The notes: generated by a model not told the origin, from the sequence alone. Counted from the first letter of the stretch, positions 1 to 9,155 are shown. The stretch: 64,000 nt of DNA from Streptomyces cellostaticus (GCF_023630175.1 NZ_JALLIN010000004.1:124001-188000); one strand, 5' to 3'. A program made the numbers and translations.

Positions 1-427
1 GCCAGTTGTCCGGGTCGTGGAAGACGACGACCTCGCCGCGCTCGGGCTCGGAGCCGAACCACGGGGTGAGCTTGTCGACCAGGACGCGGTCACCGCGCTG
101 GAGGGTGTTCTGCATCGAGTCCGAGGGAATCGAGAAGGCCTGCACCAGGAACGTCTTGATCAGCAGCGCGAGGACCAGCGCGATGCCGATCAGGATCGGC
201 AGCTCCTTCCAGAACGAGCGCGGCTTCGCCGGCCGGTTCGCCGTCCCGTCCGCGCCTTCCGAGTCGCTCTGGAGCCGGTGCTCCTCGGGCCCGCCGTCCT
301 CGGACGCCGAGAAGGAGTTCCCGGGCGTCACAGCGCCGTCCGGACCGGGGGCGTTCGCCTCCACGGGGTGCCCGCGGTGCTCTTCGCCGTCGTGTCCCGA
401 CCGTGCGCCTACCGCCACATCCCCCAC
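1..427 (-). CDS. Type I signal peptidase, C-terminus beyond window edge
   Basis: Membrane serine peptidase that removes signal peptides from exported proteins at the outer face of the membrane. The 142 visible residues show a long acidic, polar cytoplasmic tail (about 1-72), one membrane segment (about 75-95), then box B with the Ser-Met pair of IPSDSM, so Ser104 is the likely nucleophile, followed by GDRVLVDKLTPWFGSEP. The catalytic-lysine box lies outside the window. The GTG start is chosen because AAGGAG sits 5 nt upstream and the membrane segment follows at the usual distance. It is the third consecutive sip gene on this strand, and the reading frame of the preceding sip gene runs into it by about 340 bp. 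Family assignment is secure; which of SipW/X/Y/Z it corresponds to is not. Confidence 0.9.
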   Translation of the reverse strand, partial: MGDVAVGARSGHDGEEHRGHPVEANAPGPDGAVTPGNSFSASEDGGPEEHRLQSDSEGADGTANRPAKPRSFWKELPILIGIALVLALLIKTFLVQAFSIPSDSMQNTLQRGDRVLVDKLTPWFGSEPERGEVVVFHDPDNW

Positions 428-1412
428 GCCAACTCCTTACTCTCTGCCGCTGCCTGCGCCATCCACGATGCAGGCCCACCACTCCCATAACGAGCGGTAG
501 TTCCGCAGGGGTCGGGAGGCGGGTCGTTCCGTTCGGATCGCCGTAGGCAACCCTATGCGACGACGGAGGGGCCGCGGTCGACCCCGACACGGAGTTGGCG
601 ACGCTTGCGAAGGTTTTAGGTTCGTCGAGGCTGGTCCAGTGGCCGATGGGCCAGCCGATCACCATCGCGCGGCCCACCACGGAGTCCTCGGAGACCGTGC
701 CGCCGTACGGGGTGTCCTGGTGCGCGCGGGAGTCGGCGGAGTTGTCGCGGTGGTCGCCCATCACCCACAGCCGCCCCTGCGGAACGGTGATGTCGAAGGG
801 CGTGACGGACGGCGCGCTGCCCGGATTCAGGTAGCCCGTCTCGCTGAGCGGGCTTCCGTTGACGGTGACCCGGCCCTGCGCGTCACAGCACTTGACATGG
901 TCCCCGCCGACTCCGATGACCCGCTTGATCAGGTCCTTCTCGTTGTCGGAGGGCAGCAGGCCGATGAAGGTGAGGCCTTCCTTGAACTGTTTGACGACGA
1001 TCGGGTCGTCCTTCTTCTGGGTGGTCTGCTCGTCGGCCAGCCAGCCGCCCGGGTCGTGGAACACGACGACGTCCCCGCGCTGCGGCTTCGAGCCGAACCA
1101 CGGGGTGAGCTTGTCGACCAGGACCCGGTCCCCGATCCGGATCGTCTGCTCCATGGAGCCGGACGGGATCACGAAGGCCTGCACGAGGAACGTCTTGAGG
1201 ACCAGGGCTATGAGGACCGCGACACCGACCAGAAGGGGGATCTCCCGAACGGCTGACCGCCTGCGCTTGCGCTTCACCTTGCGCTGGAGCTTGCGCCGCT
1301 CCGCGCGCGTGCGGCCGCCGCCCGTCCCGGGGCCGGTACGCCGGGTCCCGGTGGGCAGCAGGCTCTCGGCGGCGGTCGCCGGCGCTCCGCGCGGCTTGCC
1401 ACGGTTACCCAT
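90..1412 (-). CDS. Type I signal peptidase with unusual C-terminal run-on
   Basis: Signal peptidase I family. Residues 1-56 are a very basic cytoplasmic tail (a KLQRKVKRKRRR stretch near 41-52), a membrane segment spans about 59-78, Ser86 lies in IPSGSM and Lys163 in LIKRVIGVGGD (catalytic dyad), and box E GDHRDNSADSR lies near 217. A second hydrophobic stretch, AELPLVMGVVGL, lies near 308. Such enzymes in Streptomyces are, from memory, about 320-340 residues; here the frame stays open to 440, the last 115 or so residues being an Arg-rich translation of the next sip gene in another frame. That tail is probably a lost stop or a frameshift rather than a functional domain. The ATG overlaps the end of the upstream sip gene by 8 nt (ATGGGTAA), so translation is coupled. 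Confidence 0.85.
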   Translation of the reverse strand: MGNRGKPRGAPATAAESLLPTGTRRTGPGTGGGRTRAERRKLQRKVKRKRRRSAVREIPLLVGVAVLIALVLKTFLVQAFVIPSGSMEQTIRIGDRVLVDKLTPWFGSKPQRGDVVVFHDPGGWLADEQTTQKKDDPIVVKQFKEGLTFIGLLPSDNEKDLIKRVIGVGGDHVKCCDAQGRVTVNGSPLSETGYLNPGSAPSVTPFDITVPQGRLWVMGDHRDNSADSRAHQDTPYGGTVSEDSVVGRAMVIGWPIGHWTSLDEPKTFASVANSVSGSTAAPPSSHRVAYGDPNGTTRLPTPAELPLVMGVVGLHRGWRRQRQRVRSWRGGCGGRRTVGTRRRRAPRAPRGGERPRSGRRCDARELLLGVRGRRARGAPAPERLGRRGRDGEPAGEAALVLEGAADPDRHRAGPRAADQDVPGAGLLDSLGLDAEHPPAR

Positions 1413-2109
1413 GCGCGCCCTCCGCGGGTCCGGCCGCGGGCACGCGCGCGTAGGCCGTCGGCCGCGTCAGGTGCCGCCAGTGACCGTACGGCCAGGCGAC
1501 CCAGTCGGCCCGGCCGATGACGTCGTCCACCGGGATCATGCCGCCGCCGGGCGAGCCCAGGTGGTCGCGCGAGTCGCTGGAGCGACTGCGGTGGTCCCCG
1601 AGCACGAACAGCCGGTCCGCGGGCACGGCGACGTCGAAGGGGACGCTGGAAGGGCTGTCCCCGGGATGGAGGAACGACGTCTCGTCGACCGGCCGGCCGT
1701 TCACCTCGAGCCTCCCCTCCTTGTCGCAGCAGACCACATGGTCTCCCCCTACCCCCACAACGCGCTTGATGTAGTCGGCGTCCCCGAAATACCCGGTTCC
1801 GTCGAAGACAACCACGTCACCGCGGAGCGGCTGGGCACCGAAACGGTACGCCAACTTATTTACGAGGACGCGGTCGCCGATCCTCAATCCCTGTTCCATC
1901 GATCCGCTCGGGATCTGGAACGGTCGCACCACGAACGCGTTGAGGACGAGCAGGAACACGAGGCAGACGAGGAGGGTGAGGGTGACCCGGCCGCCGGGCA
2001 GCCGCGCGGTGACGCGCGGCACCGACGCGAAACGCGACCGCCCCTCCGTCCCCGTGGTACCGGGTCGGGAGGAGCGGTCGCGCTGCGTCGGCTGTGCTTC
2101 GGTGTCCAT
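1405..2109 (-). CDS. Type I signal peptidase (SipW-like, compact)
   Basis: Third, and promoter-proximal, member of the signal peptidase cluster; 234 residues. A basic tail (1-41) precedes a membrane segment at about 43-61. The catalytic Ser70 is in QIPSGSM and the general-base Lys115 in DYIKRVVGVGGD; a GDHRSRSSDSRDH box E follows near 175. No second membrane helix is evident at the C-terminus, unlike the longer paralogues. It lies 46 bp downstream of rplS on the same strand and overlaps the next sip gene by 8 nt, so the cluster probably reads as one transcript. The codons around the VNKLAY segment (GTA AAT AAG TTG) are unusually AT-rich for this genome. Confidence 0.9.
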   Translation of the reverse strand: MDTEAQPTQRDRSSRPGTTGTEGRSRFASVPRVTARLPGGRVTLTLLVCLVFLLVLNAFVVRPFQIPSGSMEQGLRIGDRVLVNKLAYRFGAQPLRGDVVVFDGTGYFGDADYIKRVVGVGGDHVVCCDKEGRLEVNGRPVDETSFLHPGDSPSSVPFDVAVPADRLFVLGDHRSRSSDSRDHLGSPGGGMIPVDDVIGRADWVAWPYGHWRHLTRPTAYARVPAAGPAEGAHG

Positions 2110-2154
2110 CGGAGCCAGATGCTATCCGCCCCGACGCGACCGAAGGAAAAGCGC

Positions 2155-2505
2155 TCAGTTCTCGCGCTTCTCCTTGATCTTCGCGGCCTTGCCGCGCAGC
2201 TCGCGGAGGTAGTACAGCTTCGCGCGGCGCACGTCACCACGGGTGACCAGCTCGATCTTCTCGACGATCGGGGTGTGCACCGGGAAGGTGCGCTCGACGC
2301 CGACGGAGAACGAGACCTTGCGGACCGTGAAGGTCTCGCGGACACCGGAGCCCTGGCGACGGATCACAACGCCCTTGAACTGCTGCACACGGGAGCGGTT
2401 GCCCTCGATGACGCGGACGTGGACGTTGACGGTGTCACCCGGGCGGAAGGCGGGGAGGTCGCTGCGCAGCGACGCGGCGTCGACGGTGTCGAGCAGGTGA
2501 GACAT
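2155..2505 (-). CDS. rplS: 50S ribosomal protein L19
   Basis: Structural protein of the 50S subunit at the 30S interface. The 116-residue product starting [14 protein letters not shown] has the family hallmark region [26 protein letters not shown] and [14 protein letters not shown], and ends in the basic tail [17 protein letters not shown]. The frame is open 9 codons further upstream to a GTG, but 116 residues starting at MSHLL matches the actinobacterial L19 length, so the internal ATG is preferred. It lies between trmD (upstream) and the sip cluster (downstream), the usual rpsP-rimM-trmD-rplS order. Confidence 0.97.
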   Translation of the reverse strand: MSHLLDTVDAASLRSDLPAFRPGDTVNVHVRVIEGNRSRVQQFKGVVIRRQGSGVRETFTVRKVSFSVGVERTFPVHTPIVEKIELVTRGDVRRAKLYYLRELRGKAAKIKEKREN

Positions 2506-2640
2506 TTCGTCTGCTTTCTTCGCTGATGCCACAGGTCATCAACGGGAACTAGGTTTCCAGGAGGACTGCCGTGCGGGTCGGTGCGGGCGTCGTGTCCCCC
2601 TGTGGCAGGGGCGCACGCCGGACGGACGCACAACAGCCGC

Positions 2641-3474
2641 CTATTCTTCCATGCCGTCGGCCCGGCGCCAAAACCGGCCGTACGGCTCCCCTTCGGGGTC
2701 CGGCTCCCAGCCCAGGATGGACAGCATCTCCCGGTCCTTCTTGTCGAAGGCCTCGGGGTCGCAGCGCTCCACCAGGTCGGGCCGGTGGGCCGTGGTGCGC
2801 CGCAGGGCCTCGTCGCGGCGCCAGCGGGCGATCCGGCCGTGGTGGCCGCTGAGCAGCGTCTCGGGGATGTCGCGGCCGCGCCAGACGGGCGGCTTGGTGT
2901 ACACGGGGCCTTCGAGGAGGCCGGCCATCGCACCGGGCGCGAAGGAGTCGTCCCGGTGGGACTCGGCGTTGCCGAGGACGCCGGGCAGCAGCCGGGCCAC
3001 GGCCTCGGTGACGACCAGGACGGCCGCCTCGCCGCCGGCGAGCACGTAGTCGCCGATGGAGACCTCGTGGACGGGCATCCGGGTCGCGTACTCGTCCATG
3101 ACGCGCCGGTCGATGCCCTCGTAGCGGGCCGGTGCGAAGAGCAGCCAGGGGCGCTCGGAGAGTTCGACCGCGAGTTCCTGGGTGAAGGGGCGGCCGCTGG
3201 GGGTGGGCACGATCAGCGCGGGGGACCGGGCACCGGCCTCGTAGCCGTCGGCGAGCACCGTGTCGAGCGCGTCGCCCCAGGGCCCGGTCTTCATGACCAT
3301 GCCGGGGCCGCCGCCGTAGGGCGTGTCGTCGACGGTGTTGTGCCGGTCGTACGTCCATCCGCGCAGGTCGTGCACGTGGACGTCGAGCTGCCCGCGCGCG
3401 CGTGCCTTGCCGACGAGGGAGACGTTCAGCGGCTCGAGGTACTCGGGGAAGATCGTGACGACGTCGAGTCTCAT
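2641..3474 (-). CDS. trmD: tRNA (guanine37-N1)-methyltransferase
   Basis: Methylates G37 next to the anticodon using SAM, preventing frameshifting. The 277-residue product opens [16 protein letters not shown], has the family signature [14 protein letters not shown] at 49-62, and carries the trefoil-knot SAM-binding loop region [16 protein letters not shown] followed by [16 protein letters not shown]. The C-terminal part (about 175-277) is the tRNA-binding domain. The ATG overlaps the stop of rimM by 4 nt (ATGA), so the two are translationally coupled. No missing motif was noted. Confidence 0.97.
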   Translation of the reverse strand: MRLDVVTIFPEYLEPLNVSLVGKARARGQLDVHVHDLRGWTYDRHNTVDDTPYGGGPGMVMKTGPWGDALDTVLADGYEAGARSPALIVPTPSGRPFTQELAVELSERPWLLFAPARYEGIDRRVMDEYATRMPVHEVSIGDYVLAGGEAAVLVVTEAVARLLPGVLGNAESHRDDSFAPGAMAGLLEGPVYTKPPVWRGRDIPETLLSGHHGRIARWRRDEALRRTTAHRPDLVERCDPEAFDKKDREMLSILGWEPDPEGEPYGRFWRRADGMEE

Positions 3475-4016
3475 GCGTCCTCTTCCCGGGACGAGGCGAT
3501 CTCGGCGGCGTCGTCGATCAGACCCGGCGGGGGCGTGATCACGGCCTTCTGCTCCTCGAGGTCGATCTCGGTGACGATCTCCTCCACGAAGGGGATCATC
3601 ACCTCGCTGCCGTCCGGGCGCTCGACGATGAACAGGTCCTGGGAGGGCAGGTGGGAGATTTCGATGATCCGGCCCACCTCGGTGCCGTCCTCGGTGACCA
3701 CGTCGAGGTCCATGAGCTGATGGTCGTAGTACTCGTCCTCGCCCTCGGGCATTTCCTCGGGGTCGATCTCGGCGATCAGCAGGGTGTTGCGCAGGGCCTC
3801 CGCGGCGTTGCGGTCGCCCACGCCCTCGAAGCGCAGCAGGAGGCGGCCGCTGTGCACCCGGCCGGTGGCGATGGTGAGCGGTCCGGCGGAGGCCGGGTCG
3901 GTGGCCAGAACGGCTCCCGGGGCGAGCCGCAGCTCCGGCTCGTCGGTACGTACCTCGACGGTGACCTCGCCCTTGATGCCGTGGGCGCGGCCGATCCGTG
4001 CGACTACCAGCTGCAC
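3471..4016 (-). CDS. rimM: 16S rRNA processing/30S maturation protein RimM
   Basis: Assembly factor that binds S19 and helps mature the head of the 30S subunit. The 181-residue product has the N-terminal RimM beta-barrel ([19 protein letters not shown]) and a C-terminal PRC-type barrel ([16 protein letters not shown] ... [15 protein letters not shown]), with an acidic linker ([14 protein letters not shown]). Start is GTG. It overlaps trmD by 4 nt and follows the KH gene by 83 bp, within the rpsP operon. Confidence 0.96.
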   Translation of the reverse strand: MQLVVARIGRAHGIKGEVTVEVRTDEPELRLAPGAVLATDPASAGPLTIATGRVHSGRLLLRFEGVGDRNAAEALRNTLLIAEIDPEEMPEGEDEYYDHQLMDLDVVTEDGTEVGRIIEISHLPSQDLFIVERPDGSEVMIPFVEEIVTEIDLEEQKAVITPPPGLIDDAAEIASSREEDA

Positions 4017-4099
4017 TGTGCTTGATCTCCTGTCATACGACTACGGGCCGGGGACGGCCCAGTGGCCCTCCCCGGCCCGAGCCGGTGCTGCGATAAGCG

Positions 4100-4339
4100 T
4101 CAGCGGACGTGGTCCACGTCGACGAGGTCGACGCGGACACCGCGGCCGCCGATGGCGCCCACGACGGTGCGCAGAGCACGCGCGGTACGGCCGTTGCGGC
4201 CGATCACCTTGCCGAGGTCGTCGGGGTGGACCCGGACCTCGAGAACGCGCCCGCGGCGCAGGTCACGCGAGGCGACCCGCACATCGTCAGGGTTGTCGAC
4301 GATGCCCTTCACGAGGTGCTCAAGCGCCTCTTCGAGCAT
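4100..4339 (-). CDS. khpA: KH-domain RNA-binding protein (KhpA/YlqC family)
   Basis: Small 79-residue single KH-domain protein. The GxxG RNA-gripping loop is in GKVIGRNGRTARALR (about 43-57), preceded by the LEVRVHPDDLG strand. In Firmicutes and actinobacteria, KhpA-type proteins bind structured RNAs and in some species pair with a Jag/KhpB partner; the role here is inferred from that. It starts 5 nt after the rpsP stop, so it belongs to the rpsP-khpA-rimM-trmD-rplS operon. Confidence 0.92.
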   Translation of the reverse strand: MLEEALEHLVKGIVDNPDDVRVASRDLRRGRVLEVRVHPDDLGKVIGRNGRTARALRTVVGAIGGRGVRVDLVDVDHVR

Positions 4340-4344
4340 GCTGC

Positions 4345-4764
4345 TCAGGCCTCGGTCGACTCGGACTCGGCAGCGGCCTCGTCCTTCTTCTCAGCCTTCT
4401 TCTTCTGGGTGATCGCCTCACCCTTGCCCTCGTCGTCACCGCCGAGGGACTCGAACGACGGGCGCGTCGACTTCGACTCGGCCACGAGCAGCGGCGCGGG
4501 AGCCGGCTCGCCCTTGAACTTCTGCCAGTCGCCGGTCTTCTTCAGGATGGCGAGAACGGGCTCGGTCGGCTGCGCGCCGACACCCAGCCAGTACGCCACG
4601 CGCTCGGCGTCCACCTCGATGACCGACGGGTTGTAGGTCGGGTGGTACTTGCCGATCTCCTCGATGGCCCGGCCGTCACGGCGGGTACGGGAGTCGGCGA
4701 CGACGATGCGGTAGTGAGGCGAACGGATCTTGCCCAGACGCTTCAGCTTGATCTTGACTGCCAC
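4345..4764 (-). CDS. rpsP: 30S ribosomal protein S16
   Basis: Assembly protein of the 30S body. The 139-residue product starts (GTG) [19 protein letters not shown] and has the S16 core [20 protein letters not shown], then a long actinobacterial tail rich in Lys, Glu and Ala (about residues 95-139) that ends in acidic ESESTEA. AGGAG lies 11 nt upstream of the GTG. A longer open frame extends upstream but its translation is Arg/Pro-rich and lacks family similarity, so it was not used. First gene of the operon. Confidence 0.97.
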   Translation of the reverse strand: MAVKIKLKRLGKIRSPHYRIVVADSRTRRDGRAIEEIGKYHPTYNPSVIEVDAERVAYWLGVGAQPTEPVLAILKKTGDWQKFKGEPAPAPLLVAESKSTRPSFESLGGDDEGKGEAITQKKKAEKKDEAAAESESTEA

Positions 4765-5091
4765 GGGAGTGGATTCTCCTGGTTTTGACGTGGTTGGGCA
4801 CGGCGAGTTGCCGCGTGGGGTTGCGGTACCCGAATGCCCGATGGACGCGTCAGCCGGAGGAGAGAGGGGTCCTGTGCGGCTGTCGAGTACAGCTAGACAT
4901 TGTGCCACACCCGTCGGGCCGCCCTCCGCCACGGGGTACGGACCGGACCAGGGCATGCCGGAGCGGCACCCGGCGCGGAGGGTGAGATCGCGTCGGGTGC
5001 GTCGCCCGGCACCGCCCGGCGCCCATCGGCGGCCACGCGGGGACGAGCCTGCTGCCGGCACCCACGAGATGCCGGTACGCGCGGCTCGCCG
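4765..5091. other. Intergenic region upstream of rpsP
   Basis: 327 bp with no supported gene. It must hold the rpsP operon promoter. On the minus strand the relatively AT-rich stretch CACAATGTCTAGCTGTACT (about 4890-4908) is the best promoter candidate, about 125-145 bp before the rpsP start, but no clear -35/-10 pair could be assigned by eye. Confidence 0.4.
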
Positions 5092-5688
5092 CTAGGCCGC
5101 TCCCACGACCTCCGGGATCCGGAACGGCTTGCCGCAGCCGCCGCACATGATGGGGGCCTGGGCCAGGACCGAGGGCACCACCCGGACGTTGCGGCCGCAG
5201 TCGCAGACCGCCTTGACCCGGACACCGCCGCCGGAGGAGCCGTGGCGGGCGGCGGGGCCGCGGAAGGTACGGGAGGTGTCGGCCGAGGTGGCCGCCAGGT
5301 GTGCCTTCAGGGCGCGCTGGAGGCGCTCGATGGTCGGACGGTAGCGCCGCTTCGCTTCCGGATTGAGCGTGACCAGCGAGAAGCCGCTGCTGGGATGCGG
5401 TTCCTCGGGGTGGTCAAGGCCCAGTTCCTCGGCGATGGCGAGGAAGCGGCGGTTGTGGTAGCGGCCGGCGCGGGAGGTGTCGCGGACACCTCGCGCGGCG
5501 GCGACGCCGTGGACGGCCTCGTGGAGCAGGCGCTCGAAGGAGAGTTCGTGACCGCACGCGGACGACGACTCCCCGATCAGGGACTCTGGCGCGGCAAGGT
5601 CCGGCAGCTCGGGGTGGTACCGCTGAATGTCGGCCCACGCCTGTGCCAGCTCTGCGGCGAGAACAGGTGGTGTCTGTGTCGTGCTCAC
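5092..5688 (-). CDS. SprT-like zinc protein with HExxH motif and zinc ribbon
   Basis: 198 residues. An HEAVHG motif (HExxH, about residue 56) is followed about 20 residues later by GRYHNRRFLAIAEELGL, resembling the SprT/SPRTN metallopeptidase fold in which a third His completes the site. The C-terminus carries a zinc ribbon, CDCG ... CGGCGKPF (about 162-188). SprT-like proteases elsewhere degrade DNA-protein crosslinks; function here is inferred only from the motif. GTG start. Divergent from the methyltransferase at 6214 across a 525-bp gap, and convergent with nothing. A non-catalytic Zn protein remains possible. Confidence 0.8.
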   Translation of the reverse strand: MSTTQTPPVLAAELAQAWADIQRYHPELPDLAAPESLIGESSSACGHELSFERLLHEAVHGVAAARGVRDTSRAGRYHNRRFLAIAEELGLDHPEEPHPSSGFSLVTLNPEAKRRYRPTIERLQRALKAHLAATSADTSRTFRGPAARHGSSGGGVRVKAVCDCGRNVRVVPSVLAQAPIMCGGCGKPFRIPEVVGAA

Positions 5689-6213
5689 GTAATGACAACG
5701 AGCGTGGGTGCCACTGTGTTCCTATTCCGGGGCATCCCAAATAATTTGCACTTACCCGTCAGTTGCCACTGATGCGTCCTGACGAGGGCGGGTGCGCTGA
5801 TCTGCGGAGAAGCCTCGCAGCTCATACCAAGCCGGTGCGTAGCCCGACGTACGACGCGGCGTGCAAGCGGCGTCATGACGGTGGGCGGCGGATGCGCAAG
5901 ATGTGATTCGGACGCTCTCGCCTGAGGCCGTCACCTCTGTCAGCGTCCGCGCGGGTCGTGACGTTACCGGGCGGGGCCGAACCCCTCGTCACCGGCCCGT
6001 TCCCCGCCGAAAGGGACACGGTACGGCCGCCCGGGTTGCGCGGATGTGAATTCTCGCCACTTGTGCGCTCAGTCCCCAAGCGGGGCCCCACGACCCCTGG
6101 ACGGCATCGCGAGCCGGGAGTTACCTGACATAGGTGGAGGGTGCGAGCGATCGGCACGGGGGCCTCGCAATCGGGCACTGCGACGAACTGTCGGCGGATT
6201 GGGGCGCATACCT
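5689..6213. other. Intergenic region between divergent genes
   Basis: 525 bp between the SprT-like gene and the methyltransferase. The part next to the SprT-like start (5700-5765) is AT-richer (CAAATAATTTGCACTTACC) and probably contains its promoter. Short open frames are present on the minus strand but show poor codon bias and no ribosome-binding site. Nothing else recognised. Confidence 0.4.
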
Positions 6214-7092
6214 ATGACACCTACGCTCGTGCGGGAGCACTTGTCACACCCGGGTTCGGCACCACCCGGCGTGAACCCGTGCGCACGCGCGCGTGACTGG
6301 TCCGAGATACAGGAGCGGATGCTGGTCCCGCTCTACGCGGCCGTCCACGAGCGGATCGAGGTGGGCCCGGCGACCCGGCTGCTGGGCCTGCGCTGCGGTT
6401 CCGGTCTCGCCCTGCTGATGGCCTCCTCCAGAGGGGCCGCCGTGACCGGTGTCGACTCCTGCCGCGAACTGCTCGCCCTCGCGCGCGAGCGCCTGTCGCC
6501 GGACGCCGCGCGCGGCGCGCACGCGCGTCCGGCCGGGGCGACGGTCGCGGGCGCCAGGCTCGTCGAGGACCTGCCGGGCGTCACGGCCGGCGCCCGGCCG
6601 CCCGCGTACACCCTGGTGACCGTCTTCGAGCCGATCGGCTGTCTGGCGGGCGACTCCGAGGGGGTCGGCAGCCTGCTGGCGGGCGCGCTTCCGCTGGCCG
6701 CCCGCGGGGCGGCCGTGGTGCTGACCGGCTGGGGCCCGCCGGAGCGCTGCGCCACCTCCTCGGTGCTGCGGGTGGCGACGAAGCTCGCCGATCCGCTGCG
6801 CAGCCCGGGAAGCTGGCGGCCCGCCCGCCGGGACGACCTGGAGGAGGTCGCCCAGCGGGCCGGGCTGAAGCCGGACGGCTCGGGACGGGTGGCCTGCCCG
6901 TTCGGGTACGCCGACGCCGCCAGCGCCGTTCGCGGCCTGCTGTCGACCGGACTCTTCGACGCGGCGATCGCGGCCACCGACGGCAAGCAGGTGGACAAGG
7001 AACTGACGGAGGCGCTGCACCCCTACCGGCGCGCCGACGGGACGGTGTGGATGCCGAACGTCTTCCGCTACCTGGTCGCCCGCGTGCCGTAA
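6214..7092 (+). CDS. SAM-dependent methyltransferase-like protein
   Basis: 292 residues. A class I methyltransferase-like motif I is seen as LLGLRCGSGLALLMASSRG with an acidic motif II, GVDSCRELLALARERL, near 75. The usual GxGxG loop is modified (Arg-Cys-Gly-Ser-Gly, preceded by Leu instead of Asp), so activity cannot be assumed. The C-terminal half is conserved-looking but unrecognised. The ATG is chosen because codon bias and motif spacing begin there; the longer open frame upstream (from 6046) is not coding-like. Convergent with the ftsH gene, 35 bp away. Confidence 0.72.
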   Translation: MTPTLVREHLSHPGSAPPGVNPCARARDWSEIQERMLVPLYAAVHERIEVGPATRLLGLRCGSGLALLMASSRGAAVTGVDSCRELLALARERLSPDAARGAHARPAGATVAGARLVEDLPGVTAGARPPAYTLVTVFEPIGCLAGDSEGVGSLLAGALPLAARGAAVVLTGWGPPERCATSSVLRVATKLADPLRSPGSWRPARRDDLEEVAQRAGLKPDGSGRVACPFGYADAASAVRGLLSTGLFDAAIAATDGKQVDKELTEALHPYRRADGTVWMPNVFRYLVARVP

Positions 7093-7127
7093 CGAACGAC
7101 GCGTCCCCGGACACCGCGGGGAGGCCC

Positions 7128-9065
7128 TCAGGCCTCCGCGTCCTTGGTCAGGCGGGTGATGCCGGCGATCCGGTAGGCGTCCGCCTCCTCCAGCGTCTCG
7201 TTCTCCAGCAGCGCGTGTGCCAGTGCGTCCAGTCGGCCGCGGTGGTCCCGCAGCTTCTGGCGCGCCTCCTCGTAGCACTCGTCGACGATCCGGCGCATCT
7301 CGGCGTCGATCACGTCGAGGGTCTGCGGGGCGGCCGACAGTCCGTACGCCTGCTGGGCGTCGCTGGGGAGCGCGGAGAACCGGCCCACGCGCTCGCTCAT
7401 GCCCCAGCGGGCCACCATCCCGCGCGCGATGTTGGTGACCTGCTCGAGGTCGCTCTCCGCGCCGGTGGTGACGACTCCGTACACGACCTCCTCCGCGGCC
7501 ATGCCGCCGAGCGCCCCGATGATGCGGCCGCGCAGATAGCCCTCCGAATGCGCGTACCGCTCCACCTCGGGCGTGGACATGGTCACCCCGAGCGCCCGGC
7601 CGCGCGGCACGATGGTGATCTTGCGGACCGGGTCGGCACCGGTCTGCAGCATGCCGAGCAGGGCGTGGCCGCTCTCGTGGTAGGCGGTGCGGCGGCGGTC
7701 CTCCTCGGGCATCACCAGGGTGCGCTCGGCGCCGAGCTGCACCTTCTCCAGCGCCTCGGACAGGTCCGCCCGCGTCACCCGGTCCTGCTTCGCCTTGACC
7801 GCGAGCAGCGCGGCCTCGTTGGCGAGATTGGCCAGATCCGCACCCGTCATACCCGGCGTCACCCGCGCCAGCTGGGCGAGGTCCACGTCGCCGGCGAGCG
7901 GCATCTGACGGGTGTGGATCCGCAGGATCGCCTCGCGCCCGCCCCGGTCCGGGGGGGACACGCTGACCACCCGGTCGAAGCGGCCGGGCCGGGTCAGCGC
8001 CGGGTCGAGGATGTCCGCGCGGTTGGTCGCCGCGATGACGATCACGCCCTCGGAGCCGGAGAAGCCGTCCATCTCGGTGAGGATCTGGTTCAGGGTCTGC
8101 TCGCGCTCGTCGTGGCCGCTCATCGAGGCGCCACCGCCGCGCACCCGTCCGATGGTGTCGATCTCGTCGATGAAGATGATCGACGGCGCCACCTTGCGGG
8201 CCTCGGCGAACAGCTCACGGACCCGGGACGCGCCGACACCGACGATCATCTCGATGAACTCGGACGCCGAGGCCGAGAAGAACGGCACGCCGGCCTCGCC
8301 CGCGACCGCGCGCGCGAGCAGCGTCTTCCCGGTGCCCGGGGACCCCGCGAGCAGGACTCCGCGGGGCAGCTTGGCACCCATCCTGCGGTAGGTGTCGGGG
8401 TACTTGAGGAAGTCCACGACGTCGTCGAGCTCGCCCTTGACCTCGTCGATGCCGGCCACGTCGGCGAAGGTGGTGCGCCCCGTGCCGGGCCGCAGCTCGA
8501 CCGGTCTGGGTGGCGTCTTGCGCCCGAACATGCCGCCCGCGCCGCCCAGCCCCGAGCCGACCCGCCGGGCGATGAAGATCCACACCGCGACCAGCAGCAC
8601 GATCGGGATCAGCGAGATCAGCAGGTTGGAGAGAAGTCCGCGCTCCTGGACGACCGGACGCGCCGTCACCGTGACGCCGTGGCTGCTCAGGTCCTGCCAC
8701 AGCTTGTCCTCGGCGAAGGCGGGCCGCTGCGTATGGAACTTGGTGTAGTCGCCGCCGCCGTCGGGGTTGGCCCGGGGGCTCTTGAGCTGGCCCTGGATCG
8801 CGTCGCCCTTGGAGTAGATCTTGGCGACGTTCCCGGCGCCGACCTCCCGGCTGAACTCCGTGTAGGAGATCGTCGGCTCGGTGCCCCGGCCCAGGTAGTT
8901 CAGTCCGACGTAGGCCAGCAGGAAGACGATCACCGCGGTGACGAGCAGGCCCCACCATTTGCCGCCGCGCAGTCCGCCGCCGGCCCCCCGGCGCTTCTCG
9001 TCCGGCGTGCCCTCGGCGCGCCACGGCTGGTCAGGGGCTTTGCGGGGTGGCGCCGCATTGCTCAT
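7128..9065 (-). CDS. ftsH: FtsH-family membrane AAA+ zinc protease
   Basis: Membrane-anchored ATP-dependent protease that extracts and degrades membrane and misfolded proteins. 645 residues: membrane helices at about 37-57 and 143-165 flanking an extracytoplasmic loop, AAA module with Walker A GSPGTGKT (about 240), Walker B IIFIDEIDTIG, second region of homology NRADILDPALTRPGRFDR, and zinc site YHESGHALL (about 461). All core residues are present. It is shorter at the C-terminus than many FtsH proteins. Streptomyces, from memory, also carry another ftsH near folE, so this is probably the second paralogue. It lies downstream of ffh behind a strong hairpin. Confidence 0.93.
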   Translation of the reverse strand: MSNAAPPRKAPDQPWRAEGTPDEKRRGAGGGLRGGKWWGLLVTAVIVFLLAYVGLNYLGRGTEPTISYTEFSREVGAGNVAKIYSKGDAIQGQLKSPRANPDGGGDYTKFHTQRPAFAEDKLWQDLSSHGVTVTARPVVQERGLLSNLLISLIPIVLLVAVWIFIARRVGSGLGGAGGMFGRKTPPRPVELRPGTGRTTFADVAGIDEVKGELDDVVDFLKYPDTYRRMGAKLPRGVLLAGSPGTGKTLLARAVAGEAGVPFFSASASEFIEMIVGVGASRVRELFAEARKVAPSIIFIDEIDTIGRVRGGGASMSGHDEREQTLNQILTEMDGFSGSEGVIVIAATNRADILDPALTRPGRFDRVVSVSPPDRGGREAILRIHTRQMPLAGDVDLAQLARVTPGMTGADLANLANEAALLAVKAKQDRVTRADLSEALEKVQLGAERTLVMPEEDRRRTAYHESGHALLGMLQTGADPVRKITIVPRGRALGVTMSTPEVERYAHSEGYLRGRIIGALGGMAAEEVVYGVVTTGAESDLEQVTNIARGMVARWGMSERVGRFSALPSDAQQAYGLSAAPQTLDVIDAEMRRIVDECYEEARQKLRDHRGRLDALAHALLENETLEEADAYRIAGITRLTKDAEA

Positions 9066-9104
9066 ACCTGGACGTTACGGCACCACGCCTGCCTCGGCAT
9101 GCGC

Positions 9105-9137
9105 TGAGGGCGCCCCCTGGACCAGGGGGCGCCCTCA
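9105..9137. terminator. Hairpin terminator after ffh
   Basis: Near-perfect inverted repeat, TGAGGGCGCCCCCTGG followed immediately by its complement (16-bp arms, one-base centre), located 18 bp after the ffh stop and 40 bp before the ftsH start on the same strand. It separates ffh from ftsH transcription; no U-tract, as is common for Streptomyces terminators. Confidence 0.75.
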
Positions 9138-9155
9138 GGCGGGTGACCGCGGGGA

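Noticed and set aside
4765..5061. N-terminal extension of rpsP to 238 residues
   Set aside because: The extra part is not S16-like; the GTG with AGGAG at 4764 gives the family length.
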